This document shows positions 10,137 through 18,059 of a DNA stretch of 64,000 bases, piece by piece. The stretch covers positions 62,001 through 126,000 of the forward strand of contig CAZBPM010000006.1 of the NCBI GenBank assembly GCA_964493785.1. The letters run 5' to 3'. The position numbers and the translations under genes are program-made. Every line of letters starts with the position of its first letter. The stretch's first letter is position 1. Below the pieces are notes generated by a model. The model searched no databases. It was not told the origin of the DNA and worked only from the letters and a program-made list of their open reading frames with translations. The DNA comes from Hyphomicrobium_A sp964493785 (GTDB lineage: Bacteria > Pseudomonadota > Alphaproteobacteria > Rhizobiales > Hyphomicrobiaceae).

Positions 10137-10269
10137 TGCGTTGTGTCCTCCGTAGTTACGCCGCAAACACGTGAGCCGCGACACGAACGACCTCGCGTTT
10201 CGACTTCCTCGAAACCGTCGGTCACGAGGATCGTGTTCAGCCCTTTAGCGATCTCCTTGGCGTAGCGTC

Positions 10270-10569
10270 TCAAGGCAGCTTGGCCGCGAGCACGTCAAGC
10301 TTCTCAATTCGGGGGGCTGAGGCGAAAAGCTCAGGCGTCTTTTCCATCAAGGCCGCTGCCACGAGGCCAGAGAGGTGGGCTTCCCTCCCCGCTTCATCGG
10401 GAAACGCATCGAAAATCGCAAACTTCGAGGCGCTCATGCGGAGCCCGAACCACACGACGGTTCCTGGCTCGTTTTGAACAATTGTCTGGCCGTCTCGGAG
10501 AAACGCCTCGACCTCCGCTTCCTTTCCTGGCTTGGCTTCCATAGTGACGAAAAGGGCAAACTTGGCCAT
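10270..10569 (-). CDS. Antibiotic-biosynthesis-monooxygenase-domain protein (putative quinol monooxygenase)
   Basis: The 99-aa protein is a single ABM dimeric alpha-beta barrel: FALFVTMEAKPGKEAEVEAFL, the central FAIFDAFPDEAGREAHLSG, and a C-terminal LDVLAAKLP strand. Relatives such as YgiN act on quinols. The ATG at 10569 has AAGGAA 8 bases upstream. An FNR-type box centred about 165 bases upstream (10728-10741) is followed by a TACTCC -10-like element 22 bases on, implying a long leader. The following MDR enzyme may process the same quinone-like substrate. Confidence 0.85.
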   Translation of the reverse strand: MAKFALFVTMEAKPGKEAEVEAFLRDGQTIVQNEPGTVVWFGLRMSASKFAIFDAFPDEAGREAHLSGLVAAALMEKTPELFASAPRIEKLDVLAAKLP

Positions 10570-10727
10570 TTGCTAATTTCCTTATGATGGCGCCAGCGAA
10601 AGTGGAGTGGGCGCCGTCTTTGCCGCGCGTTCTCTTTCGGTCCGGAACTGGAGCGCGCCGCAATCGCGGATGGGGTAGAGGTCGCCGCCTCACGCGCATG
10701 GAGTATCGCACGCGCCAGCGCGTCCCT

Positions 10728-10741
10728 ATGACGATTGTCAG
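10728..10741 (-). promoter_or_regulatory. FNR/FixK-type box ATGACGATTGTCAG
   Basis: TGAC-N4-GTCA palindrome followed on the plus side by a T-rich tract. Read leftwards, GATACTCC lies about 20-22 bases beyond it, a possible -10. The likely target is the ABM monooxygenase gene starting at 10569, with the MDR gene behind it. Confidence 0.55.
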
Positions 10742-10865
10742 TTTTGCTATTTTCTTTTCAACCGGCCCGAGAATGGACCTTGTATGGCGCGGCACGGATA
10801 GCCCAACAGCTCGGACGATCAGGAGAAGCGCGGCGACGACTGAATTCGCCTTTCGCTCCGATGCT

Positions 10866-11870
10866 CTAGCTTGCAGTAGCTGCTTCGAGAGCTGATGTCC
10901 GCCCGCGTTTGCTCAGGCGCGGGAGTACCTCTCGGCCGATTTCCTCCAGCACGTCGCCCGCAGCGCGCCGGCCATATTTGAGGTTGAGAATGACGTGATT
11001 GACACCAGCGCCGGCAAGTTCGTTCAGGAAGGTCAGCAGGAAATTGCGGCCGGCTCGGAATCCGAGATGAATAGGCCGAGGTGGCTCAGCAGGATCGTCG
11101 GCCAGATCGACATAGAGCGACTGCACGAAGGGCTTGAACACACCAGGCGACACGACCTCCACCGCTGCGCGCCATTTAGCGACCAGTTCCGCTTGCTGCG
11201 CGATGTCGCGTGGATAGGTGATCCAACCGTCGGCATGCGCGGCGATCCACTCAAAGCTTTGGCGGCTCAAACCGGTGATCAGGATCGGTAGGCGAGAGAC
11301 GGGTTTGGGCACGAGGTCCGCCGCTGCCATCATGGCGCCGTAGCTCGACTGAACACTAGGAAACTCCTCCACGAGCACCTTGCGGATCACCGCCAGATTC
11401 TCGCGAAAGAGCACGTCGCGCTGGTGCCAGTCGACACCGAATGCTGGAAATTCAACGGGGCGATCGCCGGAGGCGACACCGAGAACGAATCGTCCGCGTG
11501 TCAGTTGATCGACCGTTGCGGACGCCTTTGCGGTATGCAGCGGGTGGCGCAAAGGGAGGATGATAGAGCCGGTCGCAAGCGCGATTGTTGAGGTATGCGC
11601 CGCAATCCAGCCCAGCCACACCCACGGATCGAAGATCTGGCCCAGATCCCCGAAATTGGGGTCGCGCAGAGGCACGTCTCGCGTCCACAGGCCGGCAAAG
11701 CCAAGTTCCTCGGCGCGTCGGGCAAGACGCGGCTGGTCGCGCATGCTGGGCTCGTCCCTCTCGAAGGCCTCGATCGGGAAGAACACTCCGAGCGATAGCC
11801 GGTCAGGCGCGAACATGCGCCGAAAGCCGGCGGAATCGCTGATTGACGAAGTATGATTGGGCTTCAGCAT
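10866..11870 (-). CDS. LLM-class flavin-dependent oxidoreductase (BA3436-type luciferase family)
   Basis: A 334-aa bacterial-luciferase-fold (TIM barrel) monooxygenase using reduced flavin. Family segments are RLSLGVFFPIEAF, LARRAEELGFAGLWTRDVPLRDP, TSTIALATGSIILPLRHPLHTAKA and GRFVLGVASGDRPVEFPAFG. The N-terminal AGFRRMFAP is shared with relatives, supporting the ATG at 11870 rather than 11816. The ATG has no ribosome-binding site; a TAGAAT -10 element ends only about 6 bases before it, so the transcript may be leaderless. An FNR-type box sits at 11904-11917. The substrate is unknown. Confidence 0.88.
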   Translation of the reverse strand: MLKPNHTSSISDSAGFRRMFAPDRLSLGVFFPIEAFERDEPSMRDQPRLARRAEELGFAGLWTRDVPLRDPNFGDLGQIFDPWVWLGWIAAHTSTIALATGSIILPLRHPLHTAKASATVDQLTRGRFVLGVASGDRPVEFPAFGVDWHQRDVLFRENLAVIRKVLVEEFPSVQSSYGAMMAAADLVPKPVSRLPILITGLSRQSFEWIAAHADGWITYPRDIAQQAELVAKWRAAVEVVSPGVFKPFVQSLYVDLADDPAEPPRPIHLGFRAGRNFLLTFLNELAGAGVNHVILNLKYGRRAAGDVLEEIGREVLPRLSKRGRTSALEAATAS

Positions 11871-11903
11871 AATGTCATTCTAGGCAAGGAGCGCATCGGC
11901 GCC

Positions 11904-11917
11904 ATGACAATGGTCAG
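11904..11917 (-). promoter_or_regulatory. FNR/FixK-type box ATGACAATGGTCAG with promoter
   Basis: Read leftwards, the box is followed after 21 bases by TAGAAT, a good -10, and 6 bases later by the ATG of the LLM oxidoreductase at 11870. The box centre falls near -41 of the inferred start, the class II position for FNR-family activators. Confidence 0.65.
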
Positions 11918-12132
11918 TTCGTCAAGGAGCGAGAGAGGAGGCTGTGCCGGACGAGCAGGGGCCGGGCTTTGATCCTCCCCGTCCATGGTTGATGGTCCAG
12001 GGTGCTGATAGTGCCCTTCGCCGGTGACTTCTGTCGTCGAATTGAGCACCAGCTGTCGACCTCAGGCTGATCCACGCGAGTCGCAATTCCTGAAGAAGCT
12101 CAAACTGCCGCTCCATCGATTTCAGCAGCCTG

Positions 12133-12639
12133 CTAGTGACGGAGTTCGCCGTAGGCCTTCATTACCGCTGCCATCGTACGGTATTCCGAGGCGGGCAGCG
12201 CTGCGAGCAGTGCGACGAGGTCGGGATCGGCATCGTTCTCCACCGCCTGCTTCACGAGATCGGACTTCCGTGCAGGAAAACGGATGCCTCTGAGCGTATG
12301 GGCGATCGCGGGCGGGCTAGGATAGAGGTCATTCGCCTCGTTAAACGCGACGATGACAGCCTCTACCGTGGGAAAGGGCCCTTCCGGCAAGGCATCGATG
12401 ACGACCAGAATATCGTCATCGGCGTCGTTCCCTTCTGCCTGCCGATGCAGATCCTCTCTGCTTGCCGGGAACTGTGCGTTCTGAATAAACGGCCTAACGT
12501 CCAACGACTTGCCTCCGGTGGTAACCGATGCTCCACCTTGAGCTTGCACGCGACAGTCTGACGGTGCGGAGTTTGTGCCATGCTCGACTTCCTCATGTTG
12601 ATGTCTTGAACGTATTTTTTCGTACGGCAGACGCCGCAA
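12133..12639 (-). CDS. DUF2795 family protein, two repeats (start uncertain, possible frameshift)
   Basis: Two DUF2795-type units are visible: one near residues 50-95 (AQFPASREDLHRQAEGNDADDDILVVIDALP) and one at 115-165 (IRFPARKSDLVKQAVENDADPDLVALLAALPASEY). The function is unknown; the small helical repeat recurs in stress-linked actinobacterial and rhizobial proteins. The frame opens only with a TTG at 12639 without a ribosome-binding site. A better start, ATG at 12581 with AGGAAG upstream, is in another frame (MAQTPHRQT...) and runs into this one if one base is shifted near 12545. The 5' end may therefore be frameshifted. Confidence 0.6.
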   Translation of the reverse strand: MRRLPYEKIRSRHQHEEVEHGTNSAPSDCRVQAQGGASVTTGGKSLDVRPFIQNAQFPASREDLHRQAEGNDADDDILVVIDALPEGPFPTVEAVIVAFNEANDLYPSPPAIAHTLRGIRFPARKSDLVKQAVENDADPDLVALLAALPASEYRTMAAVMKAYGELRH

Positions 12640-12640
12640 C

Positions 12641-13396
12641 TCAGGCGCCGGTCGTGCTGTCAGCTATCACCTCCGCGGCCGCGGCCCTTGCATGTTGCCG
12701 AGCCGCGTCGGCTGCTTGGCGACCAACGAGGCGGTCAAGCAGCAGCCAAGCGGTTCCCTCGGCAGAAGCTGGGTTCTGCCCAGTGATCAGGTTGCCGTCG
12801 ATCATTCCGTAGGGCTGCCAATCCTCGGCATTCAAATAGATTCCACCGTTTGCCTTCAGCATGTCTTCAATGAGAAAAGGAACAACGCGCGTCAGCCCGA
12901 CCGCGGCTTCCTCAGAATTAGAGAAGCCCGTCACGGACTTTCCTTTGACGAGGGGAGAGCCGTCGGGCGATTTGGCGTGGCGGAAGGCGGCGGGTCCGTG
13001 GCAGAGAGCGGACACGGGCTTTCCTTCGGCATACATCGTCTCGATCAGTTTGATCGAATGCTGATCCTCGGCCAGATCCCATAATGGTCCATGACCACCC
13101 GGGTAAAACACGGCGTCGAAATCCTTGGGGGATATCTCGGCCAGTTTCTGCGTATGCGCGAACACCGCTTGGGCTTCCGTATCACTCTTGAAGCGGATCG
13201 TTGCCGGTGTCTGAGCCTCGGGCTCTTCACTTCTGGGGTCGATCGGTGGCTCTCCGCCCTTAACCGATGCGAGCACGACACCGACCGCGTCCTTGAAGAC
13301 ATAATAAGGAGCGGCAAACTCCTCGAGCCAGATGCCTGTCTTCTTGCCAGTGTCGCCGAGCTGATCGTGCGACGTCATTACCATGAGAACTTTCAT
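12641..13396 (-). CDS. DJ-1/PfpI family protein (Hsp31-like class I glutamine amidotransferase fold)
   Basis: A 251-aa protein of the Hsp31/YDR533C-like branch, typically glyoxalase III, deglycase or chaperone. It shows VLMVMTSHDQLGDTGKKTGIWLEEFAAPYYVF at the start, the acidic residue region in FYPGGHGPLWDL, and the nucleophile elbow SALCHGPAA with the active Cys near residue 140. The ATG at 13396 gives the conserved MKVLMV start; an upstream extension to 13477 lacks homology. A second DJ-1/PfpI gene is at 44186. It may clear reactive carbonyls with the aldehyde dehydrogenases nearby. Confidence 0.88.
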   Translation of the reverse strand: MKVLMVMTSHDQLGDTGKKTGIWLEEFAAPYYVFKDAVGVVLASVKGGEPPIDPRSEEPEAQTPATIRFKSDTEAQAVFAHTQKLAEISPKDFDAVFYPGGHGPLWDLAEDQHSIKLIETMYAEGKPVSALCHGPAAFRHAKSPDGSPLVKGKSVTGFSNSEEAAVGLTRVVPFLIEDMLKANGGIYLNAEDWQPYGMIDGNLITGQNPASAEGTAWLLLDRLVGRQAADAARQHARAAAAEVIADSTTGA

Positions 13397-13528
13397 CTGA
13401 ACCTTGACGCTGATGTTCGCCTCACGTTGAGTGTCATTCTGCCGGGGGGCATAGGCTCGCGCCCTGACAGCCATCAATTTCGCAGAAGAATTGAGGCCGA
13501 CGCAGCAACTTGAGCGTGCTCAAATTTG

Positions 13529-13762
13529 CTAGACAGCCAAGATGACGAGGGCCGAGTTCTTGACGTGCTCCGGATCGCGGATGCCGTCCTTGACGATTTG
13601 CAAGATACAATCTGCCAGGCGACGCCGCGTCTGCTCGCGCAGAGGAGGTAGCTCGACATACCGGCACTCGATCTCGCTCCAGGCTCGATCGAATGCTTGC
13701 GTGAGGATCTTCAGCGTGTCGGGGTCTTGCACGTCACTTGCAAAGAGTTCGACTGTTTCCAT
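13529..13762 (-). CDS. Small hypothetical protein, 77 aa
   Basis: The C-terminal 77 codons of a longer open frame have natural composition and resemble short rhizobial hypothetical proteins (METVELFASDVQDPDTLKILTQAFDRAWSEIE...). An ATG at 13762 fits this; the sequence upstream in the same frame to 13957 is low in protein character. It is soluble and helical with no catalytic motif. The FNR-type box at 14045-14058 lies about 290 bases upstream and could belong either to this gene or to the divergent SRPBCC gene. Confidence 0.55.
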   Translation of the reverse strand: METVELFASDVQDPDTLKILTQAFDRAWSEIECRYVELPPLREQTRRRLADCILQIVKDGIRDPEHVKNSALVILAV

Positions 13763-14229
13763 GAGAAGTCCCGCTGACCCGCCGAGCTGCCGCAATGTTC
13801 TTTCCGCCTCTATGCGGGTGTCGGCGCAGGCGCCCAGCAAAGCAATTCGCCATCGCTCCCCATCATTCAGGAGCAAGACGGAGCCGCAGGCACCTGAACG
13901 ACATAGCGAATCCGCTTGCCCATCTCGATGCGCTACTCGCCGGTGGCCCTGTGCCAACGACGGCCGCTGGGGTGAGGAACCTGCGATGATAGTCCGCCAG
14001 CCGGCGGGTGGTCGACAGTATGCCCCGAACGGAAAACATCAAAAATGACGCCTGTCATGTGACCGGTGCGACTTCATTTGGTGGATGGTCACGGGCACTC
14101 GATGAGTGGTGCAGCACTGCGGCAGCACTTTTACGCCCGGGCCGACAGCGAGATATTGACGGCCGTCATGGACGCTGCAGTGTTCCGCCCCTGAGATGAT
14201 CGCGCCGCGACACGGTGGAGGAGACAGCA
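13763..14229. other. Intergenic region with one FNR-type box
   Basis: About 470 bases between divergent genes. The only feature I can support is the palindrome at 14045-14058. Open frames across it are Arg/Pro-rich and have no start signals. Confidence 0.45.
14045..14058. promoter_or_regulatory. FNR/FixK-type box ATGACGCCTGTCAT
   Basis: TGAC-N4-GTCA palindrome preceded by an A-rich run on the plus strand. It lies between the divergent small gene at 13762 and the SRPBCC gene at 14230. No clear -10 is seen at the standard distance to the right; ATACTG occurs about 24 bases to the left. Confidence 0.5.
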
Positions 14230-14712
14230 GTGCAGATTGAGCTATCAAGGATAGTCGCTGCCCAGCCAAGGATTGCCTTCGAGACGGTAGCCGACGTCCT
14301 CGCGTGGCCGCTCATGTTGAGCTCCGTGCTCAGTGTCGAACTGGTGGACAGGGGCCCCATTAAGGTCGGGACACGCTTTCGTCTGACGCGGCTGCTGTTT
14401 GGGCGCGAGACGACATTGGATATGGAGGTCGCGACGATTGAACGGCCCCATCGGCTCAGGTTCTTCGTGGCGCATCCCGAGATCAACTACGAGCTCGATC
14501 ACGTTATCGACGCAATCTACGGCGGCGGGTGTCGCATGATGCTGATCTACCGAACTCGTCCCCACAGCGATGTCGGTCGAGCCCTCCAGCCGTTCCTAAC
14601 GCCGAGCATGCAGATCCTATTGCGCGACGAACTCGAACGTGACCTTGCGGAGCTGGCTAGCGGTGTTGCAGCATCTGACGTTGACATAAACCGCTCGCGC
14701 GCGCGCCGTTGA
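14230..14712 (+). CDS. SRPBCC (START-like) family protein
   Basis: A 160-aa polyketide-cyclase/START-fold protein with a hydrophobic ligand cavity. It runs through the N-terminal strand VQIELSRIVAAQPRIAFETVADV, GPIKVGTRFRLTR, the middle strands RLRFFVAHPEINYELDHVIDAIYGGGCRMMLIYRT, and a long C-terminal amphipathic helix MQILLRDELERDLAELA. GTG at 14230 has GGAGGAG 6 bases upstream and is preferred to the GTG at 14215. Ligand unknown; such proteins bind lipids or aromatics. An FNR-type box lies about 180 bases upstream. Confidence 0.75.
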   Translation: MQIELSRIVAAQPRIAFETVADVLAWPLMLSSVLSVELVDRGPIKVGTRFRLTRLLFGRETTLDMEVATIERPHRLRFFVAHPEINYELDHVIDAIYGGGCRMMLIYRTRPHSDVGRALQPFLTPSMQILLRDELERDLAELASGVAASDVDINRSRARR

Positions 14713-14746
14713 ACGGCCCGCCCGCAAGCGGATGGCAGCACCCACA

Positions 14747-15079
14747 TCACATTTGGTTGACGTTTTCACAGAAGTGCACGACTTCCCTCGCGTGGTTATC
14801 GGGCTCAGCGACGAAAACCGTGCACACCCTTCTGACTTTGGACTGCATGGGTGACGGCAAGTTCTCAACGAACCTCTGGTGTTCCGTGGTGGTCGATCCG
14901 GCAGCGCTGATGTCGACGCCGAGATCCTTTTTGCCTGTCGGATCCTTCATGTCGGGCACCGCCGAATCCATGCGGCGCGTCGCTGCATTTGGCGCCACAC
15001 CACTCTTATCTGCCGTTTGAGCGTACGCTCCGCAGACAGCCGCCGCTGCAAGCGTCGCTGCAATCATTATCCGCTTCAT
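14747..15079 (-). CDS. Small secreted protein of unknown function, 110 aa
   Basis: The protein begins MKRIMIAATLAAAAVCGAYAQ, a clear Sec signal peptide with cleavage after AYA, followed by a polar 90-residue mature part containing two Cys (RRVCTVFVAEPDNHAREVVHFCENV) that could form a disulfide in the periplasm. ATG at 15079 has AAAGGGA 7 bases upstream. It shares the divergent region with groES2. An FNR-type box at 15150-15163 and a TCTACT -10-like element 22 bases beyond it place it in the same predicted regulon. The family is not recognised. Confidence 0.7.
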   Translation of the reverse strand: MKRIMIAATLAAAAVCGAYAQTADKSGVAPNAATRRMDSAVPDMKDPTGKKDLGVDISAAGSTTTEHQRFVENLPSPMQSKVRRVCTVFVAEPDNHAREVVHFCENVNQM

Positions 15080-15149
15080 GGGATGTCCCTTTCGTTGGCT
15101 GATCGCTCGAGATAGCGCCCCAGTAGAGTGAGCCGCCCATTCCCGCGCC

Positions 15150-15163
15150 ATGACGGCAATCAT
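15150..15163 (-). promoter_or_regulatory. FNR/FixK-type box ATGACGGCAATCAT
   Basis: TGAC-N4-ATCA with a T6 tract on one flank. Read leftwards, TCTACT lies 22 bases on, giving a transcription start about 35 bases before the secreted-protein ATG at 15079. Confidence 0.55.
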
Positions 15164-15202
15164 TTTTTGGGGGTTGAAAAGCCGAGGCCGGTAGCGACGA
15201 AA

Positions 15203-15216
15203 TTGACGGACGTCAG
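15203..15216 (+). promoter_or_regulatory. FNR/FixK-type box TTGACGGACGTCAG
   Basis: TGAC-N4-GTCA palindrome; TTAGAC/TAGACG follows 21-22 bases later. This places a start near 15251, about 65 bases ahead of the groES2 ATG. It is paired with the oppositely reading box at 15150, 53 bases away centre to centre. Confidence 0.6.
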
Positions 15217-15315
15217 GCCGCTACGTTGAGCTTCGTGTTAGACGCCGAAGAGGTTCAGCGAGGCGACCCGCCGGACAACGAGCAACTGACGGTCGATGTA
15301 GATCGAGGAAACGAA

Positions 15316-15636
15316 ATGGTGAAATTCAAACCACTGCATGACCGCGTCTTGCTGAGACGCATCGATGCGGCGGAGAAGACGCCGGGAGGCGTCATCATCC
15401 CGGATAGTGCCAAGGAAAAGCCGGTCGAGGGTGAGGTACTGGCGGTGGGTCCCGGCGTGCCAGATGAGTCTGGCAAGTTGCGCGGGCCGGGGGTGAAGGT
15501 CGGTGACCGTGTCCTCGTAGCAAAATGGGCAGGCACCGAAGTACTGATCGGCGGAGAGGACCGGTTGATCCTTAAGGAGTCCGAGATATTAGGTATCATC
15601 GAGACTTCCAGGCGCTCTGCGGCGAAGGCCGCCTAG
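15316..15636 (+). CDS. groS2: Second co-chaperonin GroES, orphan copy
   Basis: A 106-aa GroES homologue (MVKFKPLHDRVLLRRIDAAEKTPGGVIIPDSAKEKPVEGEV...GPGV...VAKWAGTEV). It differs from the operonic copy at 2853 in the mobile loop and in a basic C-terminal tail (SRRSAAKAA). ATG at 15316 has GAGGAAA 5 bases upstream; the open frame extends upstream without homology. No groEL gene follows, so it would cap the GroEL encoded at 1172 or another copy outside the window. It has no CIRCE; an FNR-type box precedes it. Confidence 0.93.
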   Translation: MVKFKPLHDRVLLRRIDAAEKTPGGVIIPDSAKEKPVEGEVLAVGPGVPDESGKLRGPGVKVGDRVLVAKWAGTEVLIGGEDRLILKESEILGIIETSRRSAAKAA

Positions 15637-15802
15637 CCTAGATGGCTGACTCTGGTGCGCGCTATGACAATGTCGGTTGCGCCGGAGATCCGGACGAGCG
15701 CCGACACATGCCCGTTTGAGGGCACGAGTTGCGTGCCTTTCGCGATTTCGCGGTCGTCGGTGTCTCCCAGCACCCCTCGCAATGTCTCGGGACGTATCGA
15801 CA

Positions 15803-16657
15803 CTACAGCATCGCAAGGGGCTGAGGCCCGTGCGGCGGAGGAAATAGGCGATCTAATTCACGAAGTAGTGCGGGCGAGAGCTGGATTTCTAGCGCCTGCA
15901 GGTTTTCGCGCAGCCGCGATCGGTGGCTGGTCTTCGGAATGGCAATGACGTCGTTCTTGGACAATAGCCAGCCAAGCGCAAGCTGTGCGGGCGTTATCTC
16001 ATATTGTTTGGCAAGGTTGGCGAGCCGCGCGTCCTGGAGAAGACGCGATTGCTCCATCGGCGAATATGCCATCACCGGCAAACGCTGCTGTCGAAGCCAA
16101 GGCAGCAGGTCCCATTCGATGCCACGCCGCGAGAGATTGTAGAGCAGCTGATCGGTAACCGCCGATGAGCCCCCTGGAACACTCCAAAGCTCCTGCATGT
16201 CCGCGAGGTCGAAATTGCTCACGCCCCAGTAGCGAATCTTTCCTGCAGCCTGGAGAGCCACGAAAGCCTCCACGGTCTCCTCGAGGGGAACGCTCCCGCG
16301 CCAATGCAGCAGATAAAGATCGATCACTTCGGTTTGGAGTCTACGCAGGCTGCGTTCACATGCGGCCGCGGCACGGTCGCGGGATGCATTGTGCGGGTAG
16401 ACCTTGGTGACGAGAAAACACTCGCGCCGTCTGTCGCTCAGTGCCTCGCCGATAAGTTCCTCCGCCAGACCTTCCCCGTACATCTCAGCGGTATCGACGA
16501 GCGTCACACCAAGATCGAGGGCCATCCTGAGCGTCGCGATTTCCTCGGCACGCATAGAGGGATTTTCACCGAAGTGCCATGTTCCGATACCGAGCGCCGG
16601 CACCCGCTCGCCGGAGGAAAGGGCAACTGTCTTCATGCGTGGCTTTGACATCAACAT
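15803..16657 (-). CDS. Aldo/keto reductase
   Basis: A 284-aa NADPH-dependent TIM-barrel oxidoreductase. The catalytic tetrad is visible as Asp in TLVDTAEMYG, Tyr in AEMYGEG, Lys in FLVTKVYP and the His of LYLLHWRG, and the cofactor signature IPKTSHRSRLREN is near residue 240. ATG at 16657 has GGGAG 8 bases upstream and gives the family-like MKTVALSSGERVPALGIGTWHFG beginning soon after. It is the last gene of the five-gene HdeD operon, about 75 bases after the OYE stop. Likely substrates are small aldehydes or ketones. Confidence 0.9.
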   Translation of the reverse strand: MLMSKPRMKTVALSSGERVPALGIGTWHFGENPSMRAEEIATLRMALDLGVTLVDTAEMYGEGLAEELIGEALSDRRRECFLVTKVYPHNASRDRAAAACERSLRRLQTEVIDLYLLHWRGSVPLEETVEAFVALQAAGKIRYWGVSNFDLADMQELWSVPGGSSAVTDQLLYNLSRRGIEWDLLPWLRQQRLPVMAYSPMEQSRLLQDARLANLAKQYEITPAQLALGWLLSKNDVIAIPKTSHRSRLRENLQALEIQLSPALLRELDRLFPPPHGPQPLAML

Positions 16658-16731
16658 TTGTTGAGCTCCCGAGATCGTAGCGCTCGCGTCCCTACCATGA
16701 ACTTTGTCCTTCCGGACTCCGCATGAGGATC

Positions 16732-17949
16732 CTAACGCCACCGTTCGTCGATGCATGGAGTGGGCGCTTCGCCGCGCTCCTGCGCGAGTGTGGGGTAATC
16801 GGTGTATCCCCTGTCACTGCCGCCATAATAGGTCGTGGGGTCATCTCGGTTGAGAGGCGCTCGCTCGCGAAGTCGGCGCGGAAGGTCGGGATTGGCGATA
16901 AACTTGCGCCCAAAGGCAATCAGGTCAGCATAGCCTTGGCGTAACCAATCTTCTGCCGTTTCGCGTTCGAACCCGCCGGCAAGCATCAGTTTGCCCCGAT
17001 ACTTCCGGCGCACGAGCTTCACCATGTTCATCGCGCGCGGATTGGGTTCTCTTCCTGCTTCCAGGTCGCTCTTCGCGGGATTTACGAGATGCAAATAAGC
17101 AAGCCGGTAGCCGTTGAGCCTCTCGGCAATCGCTGCAAATGTCGTTTCCGGGTCATCGTCGCTGACGTCGTTGAAGGTGCCGAGCGGTGACAGCCGAACG
17201 CCGACGCGTTCAGGTCCCCAAGCTGCGCAGACCGCCGCGACAACTTCCATCAGGAGGCGCGCTCGGTTCTCCGCGTTGCCACCATACTGATCCGTGCGCG
17301 TATTGGTGCCCGAGTTGATGAACTGGTCCAAGAGGTATCCGTTGGCGGCGTGCACCTCCACGCCGTCGAGGCCAGCGTGCAGAGCATTATTGGCCCCGCG
17401 CTCGTACTGAGCCACGACGTACGGGATCTCGATGGTTTCCAGGGCTCTCGGTGTCACGAAGGGGACGAGTTCTCCTTCGCCGCGCTCATTTTCTATGAAA
17501 GCCTCGCCGCTCGGCCTTATCGCCGAGGGAGCGACGGGTAGCATGCGGTCTGGCTGAAGCGCGGGATGGGAAATACGGCCTACGTGCCAGAGCTGCATAA
17601 ATATGCGTCCTTCAGCGGCGTGGACGGCGCCGGCAACCAGCCGCCAGCCTTCGATCTGCTCTCGGCTATGTATTCCCGGTGTCCACGCATAGCCCTGACC
17701 TTGCATGGAAACCTGAGTGGCTTCGCTGATGATGAGGGCTGCAGAAGCTCGCTGAGCATAATAGGAGGCGTTGAGGATGCTCGGGACATTGCCAGGTTGC
17801 CGCGCCCGAGAGCGCGTCAGCGGAGCCATGACAATCCTGTGAGGCAAGCAGAAGGGCCCAATTCTAGTTGGGCTGAATAGAAAATCGAGAGACGGCTGGG
17901 CCTGCTCATCCGTTGCCGTTGGCGCTTCGATCGTGTTCGAAGTAGTCAC
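16732..17949 (-). CDS. Old yellow enzyme family ene-reductase (NADH:flavin oxidoreductase)
   Basis: A 405-aa FMN TIM-barrel enzyme that reduces activated C=C bonds. Signatures are FSPTRIGPFCLPHRIVMAPLTRSRA, IFMQLWHVGRISHP, the catalytic pair region HAANGYLLDQFINSGTNTRTDQYGG, and LIAFGRKFIANPDLPRRL at the FMN phosphate site. This is the XenA/NemA-like alkene reductase group. GTG at 17949 has GGGAG 8 bases upstream; the frame is open to 18078 but the extension lacks homology. It follows the DsbA gene in the operon. A second OYE at 32114 belongs to the YqjM-like group. Confidence 0.9.
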   Translation of the reverse strand: MTTSNTIEAPTATDEQAQPSLDFLFSPTRIGPFCLPHRIVMAPLTRSRARQPGNVPSILNASYYAQRASAALIISEATQVSMQGQGYAWTPGIHSREQIEGWRLVAGAVHAAEGRIFMQLWHVGRISHPALQPDRMLPVAPSAIRPSGEAFIENERGEGELVPFVTPRALETIEIPYVVAQYERGANNALHAGLDGVEVHAANGYLLDQFINSGTNTRTDQYGGNAENRARLLMEVVAAVCAAWGPERVGVRLSPLGTFNDVSDDDPETTFAAIAERLNGYRLAYLHLVNPAKSDLEAGREPNPRAMNMVKLVRRKYRGKLMLAGGFERETAEDWLRQGYADLIAFGRKFIANPDLPRRLRERAPLNRDDPTTYYGGSDRGYTDYPTLAQERGEAPTPCIDERWR

Positions 17950-18059
17950 GCCGGATGCTCCCCTTCGATCAATGCGCTGTTTCGGAAGAGGTGCGCGGGA
18001 TATTCGGAGGCGATACCCCACGCACCGCGCAGTCAAGACGGCTTCGTCGCGGACAAGCG

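Noticed and set aside
10584..10895. Plus-strand 103-codon frame over the FNR-type box
   Set aside because: Unnatural composition, overlaps the start region of the ABM gene and the end of the LLM gene; no ribosome-binding site.
12024..12035. TGACTTCTGTCG as a regulator box
   Set aside because: The right half-site is imperfect (GTCG) and no gene starts at a suitable distance.
15655..15948. Plus-strand frame after groES2
   Set aside because: Overlaps the 3' end of the aldo/keto reductase in antisense and lacks a ribosome-binding site.
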